Positions 50,036 to 57,643 of a DNA stretch of 64,000 nt are shown here, piece after piece (positions within the stretch are counted from its first letter, which is position 1; every line of letters begins with the position of its first letter). The notes beneath the pieces were generated by a model. It was given only the letters and a program-made list of their open reading frames with translations. It was not told where the DNA came from and searched no databases. Source of the stretch: Mixta sp031457955. Its GTDB lineage: Bacteria; Pseudomonadota; Gammaproteobacteria; Enterobacterales; Enterobacteriaceae. Where the stretch lies: the NCBI RefSeq assembly GCF_031457955.1, contig NZ_JAVDXN010000014.1, positions 11,155 through 75,154 of the forward strand, written 5' to 3'. Made by a program: the position numbers and the translations under genes.

Positions 50036-51220
50036 ATGAATTCAACAACCCAGGGGCTTAGCCCAACGCTGGTCGCGCTCATGTCAATCGCCACGGGACT
50101 GGCGGTGGCCTGTAACTATTATGCGCAGCCCCTGCTGGATACCATTGCCCACAGCTTTAACCTGTCGGTTAATCAGGCCGGTTTTATCGTGACTACCGCC
50201 CAGCTTGGCTATGCGGCGGGACTGCTGCTGCTGGTGCCGCTGGGCGATCGCCTGGAGCGACGCGGGCTGATTGTGGGCATGAGCCTGCTGGCGGCAGGCG
50301 GCATGGTGATCACTGCGCTCTCCACCAGCCTGGGCATGATGCTGTTGGGCACCGCGTTGACCGGCCTGTTTTCGGTGGTTGCTCAGCTGCTGGTGCCGCT
50401 GGCCGCCACGCTCGCCGCGCCGGAAAAACGCGGCAAAGTGGTGGGCACCGTGATGAGTGGCCTGCTGCTTGGCATTTTGCTGGCCCGTACCGTTGCCGGT
50501 GCGCTGGCACAGCTGGGCGGCTGGCGCGCGGTATTCTGGGTAGCCAGCGTGCTGATGGTATTGATGGCGCTGGCGCTGTGGCGCGGCTTGCCGCGCTATC
50601 GTCAAACCGTGGCGCTTAGCTATCCGCAGCTGCTGGGCTCTATCTTCCGCCTGTATGCCGAGTCACGCGTTCTCCGCACCCGCGCCATGATTGGCTGCCT
50701 CTCTTTCGCTAATTTCAGCGTGCTTTGGACCTCAATGGCGTTTTTACTCGCCGCTCCGCCGTTTAACTATTCGGAAGGCGAGATCGGCCTGCTGGGACTG
50801 GCAGGCGCGGCGGGCGCGCTGGCGGCGCGTCAGGCGGGTTCGCTGGCGGATCGGGGCAAAGCGCGCCTGACCACCACGCTGGGGTTGCTGATTATGCTGG
50901 CGTCCTGGGGCTTAACCGCGCTGGGGGCGCATTCCCTGATAGCGCTGATTGCCGGCATTATTCTGCTCGATTTAGCGGTACAGGGCGTCCACATCACCAA
51001 TCAGAGCGTGATCTACCGGCGCATGCCCGAGGCGCGTAACCGACTGACGGCTGGCTATATGACCAGCTACTTTATCGGCGGCGCTGCCGGTTCGCTTATC
51101 TCCGCCAGCGCTTATCATTTTGCTGGCTGGTATGGCGTCTGTATTGCGGGCACGCTATTAACTTTGCTTAACCTGTTAAGCTGGTGGCAAGGCCACCGCT
51201 ACGAAGATCACAATAATTAA
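50036..51220 (+). CDS. MFS transporter, YgaY-like
   Basis: 394 residues and 12 membrane helices: GLAVACNYYAQPLLDTIAHS, QAGFIVTTAQLGYAAGLLLL, GDRLERRG (motif A), VMSGLLLGILLARTVAGALA (motif C-like), NQSVIYRRMPEARNRLTAGY. Same place as ygaY in E. coli, between proX and mprA, where the E. coli K-12 gene is disrupted; here it is intact. ygaZ and ygaH, which lie between in E. coli, are absent. Start is ATG 50036; a TTG two codons earlier is possible. Likely an exporter of unknown substrate. Confidence 0.88.
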   Translation: MNSTTQGLSPTLVALMSIATGLAVACNYYAQPLLDTIAHSFNLSVNQAGFIVTTAQLGYAAGLLLLVPLGDRLERRGLIVGMSLLAAGGMVITALSTSLGMMLLGTALTGLFSVVAQLLVPLAATLAAPEKRGKVVGTVMSGLLLGILLARTVAGALAQLGGWRAVFWVASVLMVLMALALWRGLPRYRQTVALSYPQLLGSIFRLYAESRVLRTRAMIGCLSFANFSVLWTSMAFLLAAPPFNYSEGEIGLLGLAGAAGALAARQAGSLADRGKARLTTTLGLLIMLASWGLTALGAHSLIALIAGIILLDLAVQGVHITNQSVIYRRMPEARNRLTAGYMTSYFIGGAAGSLISASAYHFAGWYGVCIAGTLLTLLNLLSWWQGHRYEDHNN

Positions 51221-51659
51221 TACACAAAGTGTAAATAGCCCTTTTTTTCAGTAACTACAGGCTATAAAGCCGTAACTCACTCTGGTATGGTTAGCGATAA
51301 ATTTATTCATATCAGTTATTTTTTCATAAGCAATTATTCAGGTCAGGGAAAGAATATTGCTGTCAGATGGCACTCTGCCCGCACGAAAACGGTGGCGATT
51401 ATTCGCTTACTACATTAGCGACAGGCATGATTTGTCGCCAAAAAACGTGCGTTTTGGGTGAGTGTTGCCCGGTAGGCTCCGATGCTATAAGACCCGCGGC
51501 ATCTGAGCGTTATGCTGCCCACCTTCGGTTTAGGGAGTGAGCCGAAAACTTAGATGATGACGTTGCGATCGTATGAGCTATCGCTACTGGTCAAGATGTT
51601 CATGTCTGTTTCGTCATCACCATTACTATACCAGTTGCAACTAATGAGGTTCCTTTAAG
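51221..51659. other. Long leader/promoter region of mprA
   Basis: About 440 bases. I see no gene. TTCGG/CCGAA at about 51523-51547 can form a small hairpin. The last 60 bases include a plausible -10 (TACTAT, 51624) and the AGTTGCAACT palindrome. The rest, moderately GC-rich from 51360, has no recognised RNA. Confidence 0.5.
51633..51642. promoter_or_regulatory. Palindrome before mprA, candidate MprA operator
   Basis: AGTTGCAACT, perfect ten-base palindrome just downstream of the likely -10 and 17 bases before the mprA start. MprA represses its own operon in E. coli by binding near the promoter; assignment here is by position. Confidence 0.4.
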
Positions 51660-52193
51660 ATGGAAAGTTCGTTTACTCCCATTGAACAGATGCTGAATAT
51701 TCGTGCTACACGTCATAAAGATTTCCCACTCCAGGAGATCGTGCTGACGCGTCTGTGTATGCATATGCAGAGCAAGTTGTTGGATAACCGCAACAAAATG
51801 CTGAAAGCTCAGGGGATTAACGAGACACTGTTTATGGCGTTAATTACGCTGGACGCGCAGGAAAACCAGAGCATCCAGCCTTCAGAACTGAGCGCCGCGC
51901 TGGGTTCCTCCCGTACCAATGCCACGCGCATTGCCGATGAGCTGGAAAAACGCGGCTGGATTGAACGCCGTGAAAGCGATAACGATCGCCGCTGCCTGCA
52001 TCTGCATCTGACGGAAAAAGGCAACGCCTTCCTGCATCAGGTGCTTCCGCCGCAGCATCAGAGCCTGCAATATCTGTGGTCTTCTCTGAGCAACAGCGAA
52101 AAAGCGCAGCTGGAAAGCCTGACGCGTAAGTTATTAAGCCGTCTTGATCAAATGGATGCAGAGGAAGTTATTTCTTCTCTCTCTCATCAATAG
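51660..52193 (+). CDS. mprA: MarR-family repressor MprA (EmrR)
   Basis: 177 residues, nearly the E. coli sequence: SFTPIEQMLNIRATRHKDFP, MHMQSKLLDNRNKMLKAQGI, SELSAALGSSRTNATRIADE (recognition helix), LEKRGWIERRESDNDRRCLH (wing). Represses mprA-emrAB and is released by uncouplers such as CCCP, 2,4-DNP and salicylate. First gene of the operon. Confidence 0.96.
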   Translation: MESSFTPIEQMLNIRATRHKDFPLQEIVLTRLCMHMQSKLLDNRNKMLKAQGINETLFMALITLDAQENQSIQPSELSAALGSSRTNATRIADELEKRGWIERRESDNDRRCLHLHLTEKGNAFLHQVLPPQHQSLQYLWSSLSNSEKAQLESLTRKLLSRLDQMDAEEVISSLSHQ

Positions 52194-52346
52194 CAATTCC
52201 TGCGACACAATCACGCCAAGAAATCGTTATTTTAATCCCCTTTTATCCATGCCAGCGCTTTCGCTGGCATTTTAGGCTTGGGACCCTGCGCACATGGAAA
52301 GGCGCACCCCGAAACAGGTGTATACGTTGAAAACGTGGAGAAAAGC

Positions 52347-53522
52347 ATGAGTGCGAATGCGGAAACACAACAACCGCAACAGCCAACCAATAAAAAGAAA
52401 AAGCGCAAAGGTGCGTTAATTTTTCTGGCTGTTTTGTTTGTTCTGGTGGGTGTTGCTTATTTGATTTACTGGGCGCTGGTGCTGCGTCATTTTGAAGAGA
52501 CCGATGATGCCTATGTCGCAGGCAATCAGGTGCAGATTATGTCTCAGGTGTCCGGTAGCGTGAACAAGATCGGTTTCGACAATACCGACTTTGTGAAAAA
52601 AGGCGATGTGCTGGTCACGCTGGATAAAACCGACGCCGAACAGGCGTTTGAAAAAGCGCAAACCGCCCTGGCCACCAGCGTGCGTCAGACCCATCAGCTG
52701 ATGATCAACGGTAAACAGTATCAGGCCACGATTCAGCTGCAACAAACTGCGCTGGAGCAGGCGCAGGCGGATCTGAAACGCCGCGAGCCGCTGGGCGCGT
52801 CTAACCTGATTGGCCGCGAAGAGCTGCAGCACGCACGCGATGCGGTCGCTACCGCCAAAGCGCAGCTGGATGTGGCGATACAGCAATATAACGCGAACCA
52901 GGCGGCAATTCTTAACACCTCGCTGGAAAACCAACCGGCGGTAAAACAGAATGCCGCGGCGCTGCGTGATGCCTGGCTGGCCTTACAGCGCACCGAAATC
53001 CGCAGTCCTATCGATGGCTATGTTTCACGCCGCAGCGTGCAGGTCGGCGCGCAAATCTCCACCTCGACGCCACTGATGGCGGTGGTGCCGGCAACCGGCG
53101 TTTGGGTTGATGCGAACTTTAAAGAGACCCAGCTGGCGGGCGTGCGCATTGGTCAGTCGGCAACGGTTGTCAGCGATATTTATGGTGATGACGTGGTTTA
53201 TCACGGCAAAGTAGTTGGCCTGGATATGGGCACCGGCAGCGCCTTTTCTCTGCTTCCCGCGCAAAACGCTACCGGCAACTGGATTAAAGTTGTGCAGCGC
53301 TTACCGGTACGTATCGAACTGGATAGCAAAGAAGTTGCCGAGCATCCGCTGCGCATTGGCCTCTCCACGCTGGTGAAAGTGGATACGTCCAATAAAGAAG
53401 GCAACGTGCTGGCTTCACAGGCGCGTCAGTCACCGGCTTATCAGAGTGATGCGCTGGCGATCGATCTGGCGCCGGTGAATCAGTTAATCAGCGAGATTAT
53501 TCGCGCCAATGCGGGCGAATAA
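52347..53522 (+). CDS. emrA: Multidrug efflux periplasmic adaptor EmrA
   Basis: 391 residues from ATG 52347 (GTGGAG upstream); E. coli 390. Short cytoplasmic N-terminus rich in Lys (KKKKRKGALIFLAVLFVLVG) leading to one membrane helix, then lipoyl/barrel-sandwich halves (EETDDAYVAGNQVQIMSQVS; IRSPIDGYVSRRSVQVGAQI) flanking a coiled-coil hairpin (about 100-200). Links EmrB to TolC for efflux of hydrophobic compounds. Confidence 0.95.
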   Translation: MSANAETQQPQQPTNKKKKRKGALIFLAVLFVLVGVAYLIYWALVLRHFEETDDAYVAGNQVQIMSQVSGSVNKIGFDNTDFVKKGDVLVTLDKTDAEQAFEKAQTALATSVRQTHQLMINGKQYQATIQLQQTALEQAQADLKRREPLGASNLIGREELQHARDAVATAKAQLDVAIQQYNANQAAILNTSLENQPAVKQNAAALRDAWLALQRTEIRSPIDGYVSRRSVQVGAQISTSTPLMAVVPATGVWVDANFKETQLAGVRIGQSATVVSDIYGDDVVYHGKVVGLDMGTGSAFSLLPAQNATGNWIKVVQRLPVRIELDSKEVAEHPLRIGLSTLVKVDTSNKEGNVLASQARQSPAYQSDALAIDLAPVNQLISEIIRANAGE

Positions 53523-53536
53523 CGCGGGAGGCTGTT

Positions 53537-55072
53537 ATGGCACAAAAGCCGCTTGAAGGCGCTCAGCTGGTTCTGATGACCATTGCGCTGTCGCTGGCGA
53601 CCTTTATGCAGGTGCTGGATTCCACCATCGCCAACGTTGCCATTCCGACCATTGCCGGGAACCTCGGGGCGTCTAACTCGCAGGGAACCTGGGTTATCAC
53701 CTCGTTTGGCGTGGCGAATGCCATCTCCATTCCGATTACCGGCTGGCTGGCGAAGCGCGTTGGCGAGGTGAAGCTGTTTGTCTGGTCGACGATCGCCTTT
53801 GCCGCCGCCTCTTTTCTGTGCGGCGTGGCGGATAGCCTGACGATGCTGATTCTGTTTCGCGTGATTCAGGGGCTGGTTGCCGGCCCGCTGATTCCGCTGT
53901 CGCAGAGTTTGCTGTTAAGTAACTATCCGCCAGCAAAACGCAGTATCGCCCTTTCGCTCTGGGCGATGACGGTGGTGGTGGCGCCCATCTGTGGCCCGAT
54001 CCTCGGCGGCTGGATCAGTGATAACTACCACTGGGGCTGGATTTTCTTTATTAACGTGCCCATCGGGATTGTCGTGACCATCCTGACGCTGCAAACGCTG
54101 CGTAACCGTGAGACCAAAACGGAAATCCGCCCTATCGATACGGTAGGCCTGGTGCTACTGGTGGTCGGCATCGGCGCATTGCAGATTATGCTGGATCGCG
54201 GACGCGAACTGGACTGGTTTAGCTCGACGGAAATTATCGTACTCACGGTGATCGCGGTGGTGGCGCTGGCGGTGCTGTTTGTCTGGGAGATGACCGACGA
54301 TCATCCGGTGGTGGATTTGACGCTGTTTAAATCGCGTAATTTTACTATTGGCTGTTTGTCGATAAGCCTGGCCTATATGCTCTACTTCGGCTCCATCGTG
54401 CTGCTGCCGCAGCTGTTGCAGGAGGTTTACGGCTATACCGCCACCTGGGCGGGGCTGGCTTCCGCGCCGGTCGGGATTTTCCCGGTGATCCTGTCGCCGA
54501 TAATCGGTCGGTTTGCCCATAAAGTCGATATGCGGCGTCTGGTGACGTTCAGCTTTATTATGTATGCCGTCTGTTTCTACTGGCGCGCTTACACCTTTGA
54601 ACCGGGCATGGACTTTGGTGCGTCCGCCTGGCCGCAATTTGTGCAGGGTTTGGCGGTGGCCTGCTTCTTTATGCCGCTGACCACCATTACGCTATCGGGG
54701 CTGCCGCCGGAACGCCTGGCCGCCGCCTCCAGCCTGTCGAACTTTTTGCGTACGCTGGCCGGTTCGATCGGCACATCAATTACCACCACGATGTGGACGA
54801 ATCGCGAGTCGATGCATCACAGTTATCTCGCCGAGTCGGTTAATCCTTATAACCCCAATGCGCAACAAACCTATCAACAGCTGGAGCAGTTGGGCATGAC
54901 GCAGCAGCAGGCTTCCGGCTACATCGCTAAGCAGATCACCGATCAGGGGCTGATTATCTCCGCCAACGAGATTTTTTGGGCCTCCGCCGGGGTCTTCCTG
55001 ATCCTGCTGGCGCTGATTTGGTTTGCCCGCCCTCCTTTCACCTCCGGTGGCGGTGGCGGTGGCGCGCACTGA
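53537..55072 (+). CDS. emrB: Multidrug efflux MFS pump EmrB (DHA2, 14 TMS)
   Basis: 511 residues; 14 membrane helices. QLVLMTIALSLATFMQVLDS with the DSTIANVAIP signature of the 14-helix drug antiporters, GWLAKRVGEVKLFVWST (motif A), AMTVVVAPICGPILGGWISD (motif C), RNFTIGCLSISLAYMLYFGS. The Gly-rich end SGGGGGGAH is also present in E. coli EmrB. Works with EmrA and TolC. 14 bases after emrA; ended by a terminator shared with yfiF. Confidence 0.96.
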   Translation: MAQKPLEGAQLVLMTIALSLATFMQVLDSTIANVAIPTIAGNLGASNSQGTWVITSFGVANAISIPITGWLAKRVGEVKLFVWSTIAFAAASFLCGVADSLTMLILFRVIQGLVAGPLIPLSQSLLLSNYPPAKRSIALSLWAMTVVVAPICGPILGGWISDNYHWGWIFFINVPIGIVVTILTLQTLRNRETKTEIRPIDTVGLVLLVVGIGALQIMLDRGRELDWFSSTEIIVLTVIAVVALAVLFVWEMTDDHPVVDLTLFKSRNFTIGCLSISLAYMLYFGSIVLLPQLLQEVYGYTATWAGLASAPVGIFPVILSPIIGRFAHKVDMRRLVTFSFIMYAVCFYWRAYTFEPGMDFGASAWPQFVQGLAVACFFMPLTTITLSGLPPERLAAASSLSNFLRTLAGSIGTSITTTMWTNRESMHHSYLAESVNPYNPNAQQTYQQLEQLGMTQQQASGYIAKQITDQGLIISANEIFWASAGVFLILLALIWFARPPFTSGGGGGGAH

Positions 55073-55083
55073 TTTTCAGGCAT

Positions 55084-55110
55084 AAAAAAACGGGCTTCAT
55101 GCCCGTTTTT
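55084..55110. terminator. Bidirectional terminator between emrB and yfiF
   Basis: AAAAA-CGGGC-TTCAT-GCCCG-TTTTT. A-tract and T-tract on opposite sides allow it to end both convergent transcripts. Confidence 0.92.
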
Positions 55111-55131
55111 CTTTATCTGCCTGCGTGCGGC

Positions 55132-56208
55132 TTAGTGGTTCTGTCGCCACCACTCCGCTAACAGAATACCGGTCGCCACCGAAACGTTCAGGCTCTCAAC
55201 CTTACCGGTGCCGTCAATCGACACGCTCAGATCGCCCTGTTGCAGCGCAGATTCAGTCAGGCCATCGCTCTCTTGTCCCAGCACCAGCACCATTTTCGCC
55301 GGCAGTTTCGCCTGCGTTAACGGCGTGCTGCCTTTATGGCTGGAGGTGGTCACAATGGTGTAGCCTGCGTTACGGAACGCTTCCAGACCGGCGACAAAGC
55401 TTTTGGCGCTGAGCGCCTGCACATGCTCGGCCCCGCCTTCCGCGGTACGTACCGCCGCGCCCGATTCCAGCACCGCGGCATCATCCACCAGCAGGCCTTT
55501 CACGCCGAAATGCGCGCTGCTGCGCATAATGCCGCCGATGTTGTGCGGGTTACCCAGGTTTTCCAGCGCCAGCACGCAATCCTGCTCACGCTCGGTGGAC
55601 AGCCATTCGCTTACCGGCGTACCCACGCGCTTTTTGATCAGGAAGCACACGCCGCCATGATGCTCGGTGCCGGACGCTTTCTCCAGCTCGGCTTCGTCCA
55701 CCACGTGGTAGGCTTTGCGGTTAGCTGCCAGCCAACGCAGCGCATCGCGAAAACGCGGCGTTACGCTCTGGACAAACCAGGCACGTACGATGCATTCCGG
55801 ACGGCTTTGAAACAGCGCCTGACAGGCGTTTTCACCATAGACGCGGGTCTCTTCCAGACGCTGACGACGCAGCTGGCCTGGATCGATAAAACTTTTACCG
55901 CTGATGCCGCCGTGATCGGGCTTCGCCTCTTCATTTGGCGCGCGCGAAACGGTACGCCACGGCGACTCGCCGCGCGGCAGCTCATCACGGTCACGCTCGC
56001 GGTCGCCACGGAACTTGCCGCCGTCACGTCCGCCGCGAGCCGGGCTTTCAGACTGACGCGATGGACGACGGCTTCCTTCCTGACGGTCAGCGCCGGGCCT
56101 GCTGCCTTTGCCCGTACGGGGATTTTGTCCGCGTTTATCATTGTTATCATCACCGCGAACATACATCACTTTGACTTTGCCGCTTTTACCTTTGAATTCG
56201 TCGTTCAT
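55132..56208 (-). CDS. yfiF: SpoU-family tRNA/rRNA methyltransferase-like protein YfiF
   Basis: 358 residues from ATG 56208, with GGAGG 5 bases upstream; E. coli YfiF 345. The N-terminal 100 residues are basic and disordered (MNDEFKGKSGKVKVMYVRGD, many Arg/Gly/Asp). Then an L30e-like substrate-binding domain (GENACQALFQSRPECIVRAW) and a SPOUT catalytic domain with NPHNIGGIMRSSAHFG (motif 1), VLVLGQESDGL (motif 2) and VESLNVSVATGILLAEWWRQ (motif 3). Probably 2'-O-methylates RNA using SAM; target not established. Confidence 0.93.
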   Translation of the reverse strand: MNDEFKGKSGKVKVMYVRGDDNNDKRGQNPRTGKGSRPGADRQEGSRRPSRQSESPARGGRDGGKFRGDRERDRDELPRGESPWRTVSRAPNEEAKPDHGGISGKSFIDPGQLRRQRLEETRVYGENACQALFQSRPECIVRAWFVQSVTPRFRDALRWLAANRKAYHVVDEAELEKASGTEHHGGVCFLIKKRVGTPVSEWLSTEREQDCVLALENLGNPHNIGGIMRSSAHFGVKGLLVDDAAVLESGAAVRTAEGGAEHVQALSAKSFVAGLEAFRNAGYTIVTTSSHKGSTPLTQAKLPAKMVLVLGQESDGLTESALQQGDLSVSIDGTGKVESLNVSVATGILLAEWWRQNH

Positions 56209-56409
56209 CTGTTCCTCCACCTGCTGAGCGCGAAGCGCGAAGATTACCTGAAGCCCAGGTTGTATGCCATCAACTTCGGCTAAAAGTCGTCAACTATTAT
56301 ATTCATTGACCATTCCATGTTGTTGCTTAATAGCGTGCGATTGATAATTAAGCTTACGCATAAAATTAGCAGTTTAATGCGCCGTTAACGATAAACTCTG
56401 AGGTGATAA

Positions 56410-56829
56410 ATGAATACGGTATGTGCATCCTGTCAGGCAACGAACCGCGTTCCGGAAGAGCGCATAGCCGATGGCGCAAAATGCGGCCGCTGCGGTAACG
56501 AACTGTTTGATGGCGAGGTCGTCAACGCTACCGCCGCGACGCTGGATAAATATCTGCAGGACGATCTGCCGGTGGTGATTGATTTCTGGGCGCCCTGGTG
56601 TGGCCCCTGCGTCAACTTCGCGCCCATTTATGAAGATGTCGCCAGCGAACGCAGCGGCAAAGTGCGCTTCCTGAAGGTGAATACCGAAGCCGAACCCGCG
56701 CTCAGCGCCCGCTTCCGCATTCGCAGTATTCCTACCATTATGCTGTTCAAACAGGGTGAAATGGCGGATATGCTAAACGGCGCGATGCCGAAAGCGCCCT
56801 TTAATGAGTGGCTCGACGAAGCGCTGTAA
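56410..56829 (+). CDS. trxC: Thioredoxin 2 TrxC
   Basis: 139 residues. N-terminal zinc finger with two CxxC pairs (C5-A-S-C8 and C25-G-R-C28), then a thioredoxin domain with active site W63-C-G-P-C67 in VVIDFWAPWCGPC and the cis-Pro in RIRSIPTIMLF. A cytoplasmic disulfide reductase induced by OxyR in E. coli. Divergent from yfiF. Confidence 0.96.
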   Translation: MNTVCASCQATNRVPEERIADGAKCGRCGNELFDGEVVNATAATLDKYLQDDLPVVIDFWAPWCGPCVNFAPIYEDVASERSGKVRFLKVNTEAEPALSARFRIRSIPTIMLFKQGEMADMLNGAMPKAPFNEWLDEAL

Positions 56830-56909
56830 TAATCGCGGCTGCCCCTGTCAGCCGCGCTACGCTTCCTGCCGACTTCCCGCTACAATGGCGTTTTTGCCAG
56901 CTCAATGTC

Positions 56910-57611
56910 ATGACTCATAACGCCGTTTTACGCCTGCGCGCCGAACGCCTGGCGCGCGCTACCCGTCCTTTTCTTGCTCGTGGCAATCGTGTGCTGCGCT
57001 GCCAGGGCTGCCTGCTGCCGCAAAAACTCTGTTTGTGCAGCGCTATCCGCCCGCAATCCGCCCGCAGCCGCTTTTGTCTGGTGATGTTTGATACCGAGCC
57101 AATGAAGCCCAGCAATACCGGCCGCCTGATCGCTGATATCCTTCCCGCGACGCAGGCTTTCGGCTGGTCACGCACCGAGCCAGATCCGGCGCTGCTTGCT
57201 GCGGTAGCAAACACTGACTATCAGCCGATGGTGGTGTTCCCGGAATCCTACGCTGACCCCGATCGTCCGGTATTGAATAGCCCGCCGCTCAGCGGTAAGC
57301 CGCCGCTGTTTATTATGCTCGATGGCACCTGGACCGAAGCACGAAAAATGTTTCGTAAAAGTCCGTGGCTGGATGCGCTGCCGGTGATGTCGCTGCGCCT
57401 GAGTACGCCTTCCGGCTATACGCTGCGCGAGGCGCACGGCGCGGGCCAGCACTGTACCGCCGAAGTGGCCGCTGAGCTGCTGCGCCAGGCGGGCGATGAG
57501 GCTGCCGCGCAGGCGCTTGGTGCGCATTTCACTCTGTTTCGCCAGCGCTATCTGGCAGGAAAACCGCATCATCCGGCTCACCTCACGGCAGACCAGGCAG
57601 AAAGCGTTTAG
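56910..57611 (+). CDS. tapT: tRNA-uridine aminocarboxypropyltransferase TapT (YfiP)
   Basis: 233 residues from the ATG MTHNAVLRLRAERLARATRP, matching E. coli YfiP (232). DTW-domain protein: zinc-type cysteines in RCQGCLLPQKLCLC, FDTEPMKPSNTGRLIADILP, and LFIMLDGTWTEARKMFRKSP containing the D-G-T-W motif. Uses SAM to form acp3U at position 47 of tRNAs. 32 bases before patZ, probably one operon, as in E. coli. Confidence 0.94.
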   Translation: MTHNAVLRLRAERLARATRPFLARGNRVLRCQGCLLPQKLCLCSAIRPQSARSRFCLVMFDTEPMKPSNTGRLIADILPATQAFGWSRTEPDPALLAAVANTDYQPMVVFPESYADPDRPVLNSPPLSGKPPLFIMLDGTWTEARKMFRKSPWLDALPVMSLRLSTPSGYTLREAHGAGQHCTAEVAAELLRQAGDEAAAQALGAHFTLFRQRYLAGKPHHPAHLTADQAESV

Positions 57612-57643
57612 ACTCTGCTTAATTATCGCCAGAGGGATGGGAA

